Shown: in pieces, positions 1 through 7,252 of the stretch
Numbering within the stretch: the stretch's first letter is position 1
How the letters are laid out: each line of letters opens with the position of its first letter
Assembly (NCBI GenBank): GCA_938045295.1
Contig: CALINO010000005.1
Span: 1-46,435, forward strand
Reading direction: 5' to 3'
DNA length: 46,435 bases
Source of the DNA: an uncultured Arenicella sp.
GTDB lineage: Bacteria > Pseudomonadota > Gammaproteobacteria > Arenicellales > Arenicellaceae
Made by a program: the position numbers and the translations under genes
Notes under the pieces: generated by a model
The model's database searches: none
Seen by the model: the letters and a program-made list of their open reading frames with translations, nothing else
Told to the model about the DNA's origin: nothing

Positions 1-272
1 GACTCAGCCACATTCAAATCTGGGAATTTACCCAAATCTTCCGCGGCAATTGAATCCACCACGCCGGATGCATCTCGCTTGATATCTTGAGCACGCTTAA
101 TTGAGCTGCGTATTCCCGTTACAACAATTTCTTCCAGTGCATCGGCCTCTTGCGCGACCGCGGTACTGCTAACACCCAACATAGGGATTGCACTGGATAC
201 TGCCACTGCAAGCGCTGTCCGCCTCAGCACGGCGCTCGACTTAAAGCCTATTAATTTTGACTTTTTAGACAT
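1..272 (-). CDS. TonB-dependent receptor, N-terminal part (cut by window edge)
   Basis: Reading back from ATG at 272 gives about 90 codons with no stop to the window edge. The protein starts MSKKSKLIGF, then has a basic and hydrophobic signal sequence ending near AVAQ, a TonB box-like stretch (LEEIVVTG) and the start of the plug domain (VVDSIAAEDLGKFPDLNVAES). This matches the start of TonB-dependent outer-membrane receptors of the TIGR01782 type, which take up a ligand using TonB/ExbB/ExbD energy. The substrate cannot be told from this part. It is a close paralogue of the receptor just upstream at 667-3495. Both share the 20-base start region CGAAGGAGTTAAGTTATGTC, with a good AAGGAG ribosome-binding site. 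The gap and a terminator before it suggest its own promoter. Confidence 0.9.
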   Translation of the reverse strand, partial: MSKKSKLIGFKSSAVLRRTALAVAVSSAIPMLGVSSTAVAQEADALEEIVVTGIRSSIKRAQDIKRDASGVVDSIAAEDLGKFPDLNVAE

Positions 273-605
273 AACTTAACTCCTTCGGTTATAAACTTCG
301 TTTAATTGGCAAGTAATCCATTAATGTCAAGCTATAGAGCTAATTCCAAATCAGCTAGCTTTATTATTTTTATTAGCACTAATAATGAAATAAGCACCCA
401 ATTTTTATATTTTTGGTGCTTGTAGCTTATAGCTCATCATTAATCATATAAATCGTATCTAATTAATGCGTCCGAGTACAGTCTTATATAAGAAGTTTTC
501 CGTTTCGATTTGTCTTATTTTATAGCAGACCAAGTTGCCTTTATTTCACCGTTACTCCATTCACAGGTTGTTTAAGAGTAAAGCAATATCTAAAAAGGCA
601 CAAAA
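273..605. other. Gene-free gap upstream of the first TonB receptor
   Basis: AT-rich intergenic DNA between the terminator of the 667-3495 gene and the start of the partial receptor. It holds a TTGACA hexamer on the minus strand at 325-330, one TCATATAAAT motif at 444-453 and a 10-bp palindrome CTTATATAAG at 483-492. I see no coding sequence here. Confidence 0.6.
302..330 (-). promoter_or_regulatory. Candidate sigma-70 promoter of the partial TonB receptor
   Basis: On the minus strand a perfect -35 hexamer TTGACA (330-325) is followed after 17 bases by AATTAA (307-302), a weak -10. Transcription would start about 20-25 bases before the ribosome-binding site and ATG at 272. Spacing is right but the -10 is poor, so this is only a candidate. 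Confidence 0.35.
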
Positions 606-638
606 AAAAGGCGGCACCAATCAATGGTGCCGCCTTTT
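606..638 (-). terminator. Rho-independent terminator of the TonB receptor gene
   Basis: A perfect 14-bp inverted repeat (606-619 with 625-638) has a 5-base loop and a GC-rich core (GGCGGCACCA). On the minus strand the stem runs into a T-tract of eight. It lies 28 bases after the stop codon at 667 and separates the two tandem receptor genes. Confidence 0.93.
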
Positions 639-666
639 GTAAGGCAAAGTAAAACTTAAGCTTTAA

Positions 667-3495
667 TTAGAAACTGCCACGTAAACCAATGGTCCAACGA
701 GAACCGTTTTCTTCGTACGTTTCTAACAACTGACGTGTTTCTGAAAAGCGGAAAAATGGCTCGTCAAGCACATTCACACCGTCTAAGAAAGCCGTCAGAG
801 AGTCATTGATATCGTAACTAATGGACAAATCCACTTGAGTGTTGTCATCAACGAACTCGTTTCGGCCACCTTCAATGGTTTGACCGACCAAGTATTCACT
901 TCGGTAGTTGCCAGAAATTCGAGCGGTAAAACGCTCACCTTCATAGAAAACAGAAAGGTTAGCCGCTTCGTCTGAAATGTTTTCCAACGGAAGATCACTG
1001 ACTGCACCGGCTGAACTTGCTTCGCTGTCGGTCAAAGTAACATTCGCTGCGACACCAAAACCACTGTTGCTTAGATATTGACCACCTAATTCAATACCTA
1101 ATATTTCAGCTTCATCGCCATTTTCAGGGCGCTGAACTAAGAAGTTAACAGTTTGAGTACCTTGGTTAACACCGTTGTTCGTAAAGTTAACAGACACTGG
1201 CTCTGTGGTTACCACTTGCGTTACAAAGTTAGAAATGTCTTTGTAGAACAACGCGGCTGATGCGGATGTACCGCCTTCGCCATACCACTCTAACGACAAG
1301 TCAATGTTGTCAGACTCAATGGCTTCTAACTCAGGGTTGTTTACCGTAATGGCTTCACCACCTCTGTTTTGACTGGTAACGATAAACGACGTTGAAAGGC
1401 TGGTTAACGTTGGTCGTGACACTGTTTTAGATAATGCTCCACGCAAAACCAAATCGTCTCTTAAATCAAAGCTGATATTAAATGACGGTAAGATGTCCGT
1501 GTAATCATTATCAAGGCTCAGCGCTCGAGGTGCCGCAATAGTAAAGTTTTGGTTATTACCATCAGACAGCAATTCAATGGCTGAGATATCAGTCAGCTGG
1601 TTACCAAAACCGGTTGAAGTTAAATCAGTTTTAGCGGCACGCAAACCAATATTGGCTTTAAACGGCGTATTGCCTAACTGACCATCCCAATCATATTGCA
1701 CATAAGCACCAAGAACACTTTCTTCAACATTAGTTGAACCAGCTTCATTGATAGTGGGCGTGTATGTTCCTGCAGGTGCTTGAGAAATAAACCCAGCTTG
1801 CACCACATCAAGATCAAACCGATCAAAGTTACGAGGGATATTTGATCCAATGCCTGACAAGAAGTCAGATGGCGCACTGCCCGTTACCAAACCAGAAATA
1901 TCAACACCACCGGCGCCAACCGTTGTCGCGTATCCGCAAAGAGTACAAGCCACTGAGGTGTTTGTGAACGAACGGTTTACTTTCTGACGATCAACGTAGC
2001 TTAGGCCAACACTTAATCTAGATGTGTCGGTAAGCTCCAACTCGTAATCACCTTTTAACGAAACAACTTCGTCTTCAACCAACAAAATGTCATTACGACC
2101 AAAGTGAACTCGATAATCTTCTGGGCGAAGGTCGCCACTTGAGATGAATCCAGGCCCATTAGGGTTTGGAACGTCGAATGTGAAATCGGGCACTTCACGA
2201 CCAGTAAAGGTCTGCTGAACACGACCACCGGCAACACCCACAACAAAGAATGCACCACTGCCTGCGGCAGAACCTAAATTATCACGCTGGCCATCCGCTT
2301 TAGAGTACGACGCATCGACTACTAATGAGCTTGTGTCTGTTAGCTGCCATTCAAAATTACCACCAAACTGTATGGTTTCTGTATCACCTTCAGTTCTTCG
2401 GGCTAATGCGTCATACGCAAACGCGTTAGACGTATGGCTAACAATTTGATTGGCGTCATTAAGTTGTGCATTTGAGGTAAATCCTGGGCCGAAAGCACTA
2501 GGAAAGTAAGAGTACCCATAAATTTCACCTGGGCTTTCAAACTTGGTGTACAACGCATCAAGCGTCATAGAGAAAGTATCTGTTGGCTGATACTGCAATA
2601 CCAATGTTCCGCCAACCCTTTCACGTTCTTGTTCAGCAATAAGACCTGAAAAACCGTTAAATCGGCCTTCGCTTGTTACCAGAGGCAAACCACTGACATC
2701 ACTTAGGCCGTCGCCATTGCCGTCTTGGCCTTGCGAAGCATTACCCGCAGAGTCAACATCAACAGGGAAAATCAAGAAGTTACTTTCCGCAATATCAGTA
2801 CGGTTTTCACGTTTTTGATAAGAGATAGAAGCCAATAAGCCAATCGTGTCATCATTCCACGAATTACTGATAACGCCTGAGAATTGCGGGCTGAAATTAT
2901 CGGCTAGCTCTTCGTATTGGGTGCTAACTGAACCTGCGGCATTAAAACCAGGGTTATCTAATGGCTTTGCCGTATTTACGTTAACCAACCCGCCTAAACT
3001 TCCATCTACCTGCTTGGCCGCTGATGTTTTATAAACTTGGGCACCGCTGATTAATTCAGAAGCAATGACATCAAACGAAAACTCTCGCCCGTCATTCTCT
3101 GTTGCAATTAGACGACCATTGTATGTAACCCCATTGAATTCTTCGCCTAAGCCTCGAACCGTAATGAAGCGACCTTCACCGCCGCGAGTACGTGCAACAG
3201 CAACACCGGTGATTCTTGACAAAGAATCGGCCACATTGGCATCAGGAAATTTACCTAAATCTTCTGAAGAAATGGCATCAACTACGGTACTTGAACCGCG
3301 CTTGAATTCTGAAGAATCTTGCAACGATTTGAAAATACCGGTGACAACCAATTCTTCAAGCACTTCATTTTGAGCATTGGCCGTACCACTGATACCAAAT
3401 GCAGACACGGCACCAGAAACAGCAATGGCGACAGCATTTCTCCTAAATCTCACAGCAGAACTATGAGTTGTTTTCTTGTTAGATCTATTCGACAT
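667..3495 (-). CDS. TonB-dependent outer-membrane receptor (942 aa)
   Basis: Full-length TonB-dependent receptor that imports a large ligand across the outer membrane. Residues 1-42 form a signal peptide ending ANAQ. A TonB box-like LEELVVTG follows near 47-54. The plug runs from about 65 to 175 (DLGKFPDANVADSLSRITGV, RGLGEEFNGVTYNGR), then a 22-strand-type barrel ends in an aromatic residue (GLRGSF). It belongs to the TIGR01782 group common in marine Gammaproteobacteria, often linked to polysaccharide or peptide uptake; the ligand here is unknown. A CTLCG cysteine pair sits mid-barrel, probably in an external loop. The start at 3495 is fixed by AAGGAG. A terminator follows at 606-638 and a paralogue lies downstream. 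Confidence 0.96.
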   Translation of the reverse strand: MSNRSNKKTTHSSAVRFRRNAVAIAVSGAVSAFGISGTANAQNEVLEELVVTGIFKSLQDSSEFKRGSSTVVDAISSEDLGKFPDANVADSLSRITGVAVARTRGGEGRFITVRGLGEEFNGVTYNGRLIATENDGREFSFDVIASELISGAQVYKTSAAKQVDGSLGGLVNVNTAKPLDNPGFNAAGSVSTQYEELADNFSPQFSGVISNSWNDDTIGLLASISYQKRENRTDIAESNFLIFPVDVDSAGNASQGQDGNGDGLSDVSGLPLVTSEGRFNGFSGLIAEQERERVGGTLVLQYQPTDTFSMTLDALYTKFESPGEIYGYSYFPSAFGPGFTSNAQLNDANQIVSHTSNAFAYDALARRTEGDTETIQFGGNFEWQLTDTSSLVVDASYSKADGQRDNLGSAAGSGAFFVVGVAGGRVQQTFTGREVPDFTFDVPNPNGPGFISSGDLRPEDYRVHFGRNDILLVEDEVVSLKGDYELELTDTSRLSVGLSYVDRQKVNRSFTNTSVACTLCGYATTVGAGGVDISGLVTGSAPSDFLSGIGSNIPRNFDRFDLDVVQAGFISQAPAGTYTPTINEAGSTNVEESVLGAYVQYDWDGQLGNTPFKANIGLRAAKTDLTSTGFGNQLTDISAIELLSDGNNQNFTIAAPRALSLDNDYTDILPSFNISFDLRDDLVLRGALSKTVSRPTLTSLSTSFIVTSQNRGGEAITVNNPELEAIESDNIDLSLEWYGEGGTSASAALFYKDISNFVTQVVTTEPVSVNFTNNGVNQGTQTVNFLVQRPENGDEAEILGIELGGQYLSNSGFGVAANVTLTDSEASSAGAVSDLPLENISDEAANLSVFYEGERFTARISGNYRSEYLVGQTIEGGRNEFVDDNTQVDLSISYDINDSLTAFLDGVNVLDEPFFRFSETRQLLETYEENGSRWTIGLRGSF

Positions 3496-3887
3496 AACTT
3501 AACTCCTTCGTTGAGTATTTTAATTTAAATATAGGATTGGCCAGAAGCTCGGCTGGTCTGTTGCGCAAGACAACAGGCCCTTATTTTATGCAGAGAGTCA
3601 CAGCCAACGCAGTAAGTTAAAGGTTCCATTTCAGAACAAAAACACAGCTAATATTTGTAGTCATTATTGTTTAGCTTGCTCATCAAGGCCTGCATCGTAC
3701 TAAGCATTATTCGATGCCTTTATCTTACAAATTCTTTTTATCATATAAATAATACATAATCAAACAAATCCAACCTTTGTCATATAAATCTTCTGCTCTT
3801 CAGACATTACTGATACTTGAAAAAAATGAGTTACCATTGGTGCTTTACTCATGTTGATCGCGATACTGACTTCGCCTTACTTGCCCT
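3496..3887. other. Divergent intergenic region between TonB receptor and MOSC gene
   Basis: About 390 bp that must hold the promoters of the receptor (minus) and the MOSC gene (plus). It contains a hairpin at 3555-3579 in the receptor leader and two TCATATAAAT motifs at 3741-3750 and 3780-3789. A TAAAAT -10-like hexamer lies near 3585-3592 on the minus strand, but no good -35 goes with it. No coding sequence seen. Confidence 0.55.
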
Positions 3888-4700
3888 ATGAATGTAAGCC
3901 AGCTGTTTTACCACCCAATAAAATCCGCTGCCGGAATCTCGGTTTCGCAACTCAACTACAATAGCTTAGGGCCTGCACACGACCGTGAATGGATGGTGGT
4001 TAATTCGAGCGGTAAATTTTTAAGCCAACGTCAAATTCCACCCATGTGCTTGTTACAGGCTGAACTGAATGCCGACCAGCTAACATTAAGTTTTGCCGAA
4101 AAATCAACATTTAGCCTAGACTTAGACGGTGTGCAGGCAGCAGCAAAAACGGTTCAAGCAACGGTATGGAGTGATACGGTAACGGCGCTTGATTGCGGTG
4201 ATGACATAGCTGATTGGTTAAGCCACACCTTGGGCAAACCTTGTCGGTTAGTATGGCTATCAGAACACAGCCAGCGCGCCGTTGACCCACACTACGCTCA
4301 TCAAGGGCAATTAGTCGGGTTTGCCGACGGCTTCCCGACTCTTATCGCATCACAAGCCTCGTTGGATCAATTTAATGCCGATCTAACTAGCCAACACGAC
4401 GTTGCTCCAATTGACATGCGCCGTTTCAGGCCGAATGTCGTCATTGAGGGTTGCGAGCCTTTTGCTGAAGATAGCTGGCAGGCCATTCGCATCAATAACA
4501 TTGAGTTCGAGCTAGTGAAACCTTGCTCGCGTTGCATTATTCCGTCCATCAACCCTGACACCGCCGCCAAAGAAATGGCCATCAATGCAACGCTAATGAA
4601 AACCAGGCGCAAAGACAAAGCCACGTACTTTGGACAAAATGCATTGCATCAAGGCGTTGGGTTGATTGAGGTGGGCGCAGAAGTACAACTACTGCGCTAG
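3888..4700 (+). CDS. MOSC-domain protein, YcbX-like without ferredoxin domain (270 aa)
   Basis: The N-terminal MOSC_N beta-barrel (QLFYHPIKSAAGISV, DREWMVV) is followed by a MOSC domain with FADGFPTLIAS, DMRRFRPNVVIEG and the conserved cysteine motif PCSRCIIPSIN. MOSC proteins are molybdenum-cofactor carriers or enzymes; E. coli YcbX detoxifies N-hydroxylated compounds. YcbX is about 370 residues and ends in a 2Fe-2S ferredoxin domain. This protein stops after the MOSC domain, so it would need a separate electron donor. It starts at ATG 3888 with no clear ribosome-binding site and is convergent with dusC. Confidence 0.9.
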   Translation: MNVSQLFYHPIKSAAGISVSQLNYNSLGPAHDREWMVVNSSGKFLSQRQIPPMCLLQAELNADQLTLSFAEKSTFSLDLDGVQAAAKTVQATVWSDTVTALDCGDDIADWLSHTLGKPCRLVWLSEHSQRAVDPHYAHQGQLVGFADGFPTLIASQASLDQFNADLTSQHDVAPIDMRRFRPNVVIEGCEPFAEDSWQAIRINNIEFELVKPCSRCIIPSINPDTAAKEMAINATLMKTRRKDKATYFGQNALHQGVGLIEVGAEVQLLR

Positions 4701-4740
4701 GTCCAGACTTACCAGCAAATTCAAACGACCAGGCTATGGT

Positions 4741-5724
4741 TTAAGCGGCATCGTCCATCAGGCATTGCAATGCCGCTAATACCGCATTCGCTTCTTTGAG
4801 CCTTTTGATGGTCATAAACGCGTCTTTGGCTTCTGGGTAGGTGACTTGCAAAAAGCCCAACCACTGCTTAGCCCGATTGCCCACAAACATGGGGTGCAAA
4901 TTGGTGGTGTTACGCAAATAAATGATTAACTTATCCAGCACTTGGGTCCAAGACAAGCAATCGACGGCTTGATCAGCCATATTTGCTTTTATTTGCCGAG
5001 CTAAATCTGGGGTTCTTAATGCCCCCCGACCTAACATGATGTGCTGGGCGCCGCTTTGCTCTAAGGCTTGTTGCGCAGACTGAGTGCACCAAACATCACC
5101 ATTGACAATGAGCGGCAAATTCACTGAACGGGTGAACTCGGACACACGAGCTAACTCATGCCAAAATGCCGGCGGCTTATAACCGTTCTCTTTCGTGCGC
5201 GCATGCACACACAGCTCGCTGGCACCGGCAACAGACACTTCTTCAACGATGCGTTCTAAATCGTCCGTATGGCTGAAACCTAAGCGAATTTTAGCCGTCA
5301 CCGGAATACTGGGGTCAACCGCATCGCGCACGGCGGCGACTATCTGCCCAACGCGTTCAGGTTCACGTAACAAGACCGACCCACCTTCTCGGCGATTGAC
5401 GGTTTTAGACGGGCAACCAAAATTCAAATCAATGCCTTTGGGCTCCAATTTCGCCAAACGAGCAGCGTTAGCCCCCATGGCCTCAGCATCACCGCCGAGT
5501 AACTGCACATACACCGGCACGCCTGCGCGAGTGAGCCCGCCATTTTTTAATTCTGGTGCATACTTGAAAAACACATGATCCGGAATATTCTGCTGGGTAA
5601 CACGCACAAATTCGGTCACACAGCGGTCGTAGCCGCCCACTGCTGTGAAGACCTCACGCATTTCGGCATCAATCACGCCTTCCATGGGCGCGAGAACGAT
5701 TTTGCTTTGGGCGTTAGTGGGCAC
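4741..5724 (-). CDS. dusC: tRNA-dihydrouridine(16) synthase DusC
   Basis: FMN-dependent enzyme that reduces uridine in the tRNA D-loop, using NADPH. It has the family opening VLAPMEGVID, the catalytic cysteine in NFGCPSKTVN (about C104), VTAKIRLGF, the phosphate-binding NGDVW and LGRGAL. The length (327 aa) and the GGSVLL motif after the active site fit the DusC branch, which modifies U16. The start codon is GTG at 5724; no ATG in frame precedes the conserved core and no clear ribosome-binding site is visible. It is probably transcribed alone. Confidence 0.94.
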   Translation of the reverse strand: MPTNAQSKIVLAPMEGVIDAEMREVFTAVGGYDRCVTEFVRVTQQNIPDHVFFKYAPELKNGGLTRAGVPVYVQLLGGDAEAMGANAARLAKLEPKGIDLNFGCPSKTVNRREGGSVLLREPERVGQIVAAVRDAVDPSIPVTAKIRLGFSHTDDLERIVEEVSVAGASELCVHARTKENGYKPPAFWHELARVSEFTRSVNLPLIVNGDVWCTQSAQQALEQSGAQHIMLGRGALRTPDLARQIKANMADQAVDCLSWTQVLDKLIIYLRNTTNLHPMFVGNRAKQWLGFLQVTYPEAKDAFMTIKRLKEANAVLAALQCLMDDAA

Positions 5725-5851
5725 GGATCATTGGCTGATGGGCAATAAAAAACCAATTATATTCGCAATTGACCAAGAGTCATACCATTGACTCTTGGCC
5801 TGATTCTCACGCAGCCTTAATTAAACCGCGATACGTTAAACAAAGAGAATG

Positions 5852-5877
5852 TGTAGCAAACTAGATTGTTTGCTACA
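5852..5877 (-). repeat. Perfect 10-bp hairpin overlapping a stop codon
   Basis: TGTAGCAAAC (5852-5861) and GTTTGCTACA (5868-5877) pair perfectly around a 6-base loop. The TAG stop of the acidic secreted protein (5873-5875) lies inside the stem. There is no T-tract after it, so it is not a standard terminator; it may protect the mRNA 3' end or be a weak terminator. Confidence 0.6.
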
Positions 5878-7141
5878 ACTGCGACACACCATCAAGGTCG
5901 ACCGCATCGATCAGCGAATTGCGAATTTTCAATACACCTTCACCGTCATCACCTTGCTCAACTTTTAGTTCTTCGTCATTACCGCCCACAGCAATCGACT
6001 TCAATACACGAACCTTAACATTGCCACTGTCTTCTTCTTCAAGCTCAATGCCTTCTTTTGTTCCATTATTGTTAGCTATTGTTATTGAGCCTAAGGCTAC
6101 TTGTAAATCACCTTCACCTTCTTCAGACGCTTTTAAGCCTTCGTCGCTGTTACCAGACAATATAACCTGCTTAAGGCGTGTCACGATGTCTCCAGCATCT
6201 TCTTCGTCAAAGTCTAAGCCTTCGTCAAAATTATTAGTCACCCGAGTATTAGTAATGCTGGCGTATATTGAACCTTCACCGGCCTCATCAATATCAAAGC
6301 CATCATCCACGTCGGCATCACCGTCGTCATCGCAAGCGCTATTAAGCACGAATGGTATGCTGATGCAGTACTCGCCATTACTATCAAAGACAGAACCATC
6401 AACCGAAGCTACTACGTCACCATTGTCGCCTTCATCTAGTTCAATGCCATCGGCACCCACATTGCTAAAAATCGAGTTAATAGCACTGAAGTAAATATCG
6501 CCGTCACCACGTTCATCCACTCGAACGCCGTCAGCGTCTTGCCGACCAAAGCCAACATTATCAACCACAACTTGGTTCAGCTTCACACTAACGGAAGCCG
6601 GCGAACCTTGTCCCAAACCGCCACTGCCACCACCGCATTGATCGCGCAAAGTACAGTCAGACACATGAATGCCATGATTACCAACGTTGCTTACCGACAC
6701 ACTGCTGAGCTTGACCAACACCAGGCCTTCACGAAATTCCGGCACATTAACAAACACGCCCTTACCGCCTGTGGGTAATTCAGGGCTTTCATTGACCTCG
6801 AATGAAGAACCCACAAAGTTCAAATCATCAATGGTTAAATTAGCCCCGTTCAGTACAGAAAAAATATCGTCCGTGGCGGGTAATTGTGACGCATCAACCG
6901 TTTGCCCATGAGCAATAATACGCAAAGCGGCAGTGCCTTCATAAACCAACGGCTGAGTAATTCTAATCGCGGGCACTGAGCGCGGCACGCGAATTACATT
7001 AGCTCCGCTTTGAAGTGCGGCACGTAACGAGCCAGCACCATCATCATTACCATTAAGCACCACTGACGTTGCCGAATAAGCCGTTGAGCTTACCAGCAAC
7101 CCCATCAGTACCAATCCTTTTGAAAATGTGTGTTTGTTCAT
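5873..7141 (-). CDS. Secreted, highly acidic beta-solenoid repeat protein (422 aa)
   Basis: I do not recognise a named family. Residues 1-24 are a signal peptide (ending AYSA). Then comes GNDDGAGSLRAAL, which resembles the first coil of parallel beta-helix proteins. From about residue 204 to 416 the chain is made of units near 27 residues with the pattern [DE]-G-h-x-h-[DE]-E-x3-G-[DN]-h, then alternating hydrophobics and an Asn near the unit end. This is what a right-handed beta-solenoid with an acidic, probably cation-binding face looks like. One unit carries a DDDGDADVDDG insert similar to calcium loops, and there are two cysteine pairs (CTLRDQC; C-x11-C). No catalytic motif is visible. Start ATG 7141; no ribosome-binding site seen. 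It stands alone between dusC and tex. Confidence 0.85.
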   Translation of the reverse strand: MNKHTFSKGLVLMGLLVSSTAYSATSVVLNGNDDGAGSLRAALQSGANVIRVPRSVPAIRITQPLVYEGTAALRIIAHGQTVDASQLPATDDIFSVLNGANLTIDDLNFVGSSFEVNESPELPTGGKGVFVNVPEFREGLVLVKLSSVSVSNVGNHGIHVSDCTLRDQCGGGSGGLGQGSPASVSVKLNQVVVDNVGFGRQDADGVRVDERGDGDIYFSAINSIFSNVGADGIELDEGDNGDVVASVDGSVFDSNGEYCISIPFVLNSACDDDGDADVDDGFDIDEAGEGSIYASITNTRVTNNFDEGLDFDEEDAGDIVTRLKQVILSGNSDEGLKASEEGEGDLQVALGSITIANNNGTKEGIELEEEDSGNVKVRVLKSIAVGGNDEELKVEQGDDGEGVLKIRNSLIDAVDLDGVSQL

Positions 7142-7252
7142 TGCTTATTGGGTGTTGTATAGGGGTTAATAAATTGCGGCTGATTGTATAGCCCCAATAT
7201 GACACCGATCTTACAGCACTTTACGGCTTATTACCGGAAGCGAAAAGCTGCG

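Noticed and set aside
2846-3528. Several plus-strand ORFs inside the TonB receptor gene
   Set aside because: They are antisense to a clear 942-residue receptor and have no domain or start signals.
5919-6494. 191-codon plus-strand ORF rich in Ser and Pro
   Set aside because: It is antisense to the acidic repeat gene; Ser and Pro runs are just the complement of GAA/GAT-rich codons. No ribosome-binding site and no domain.
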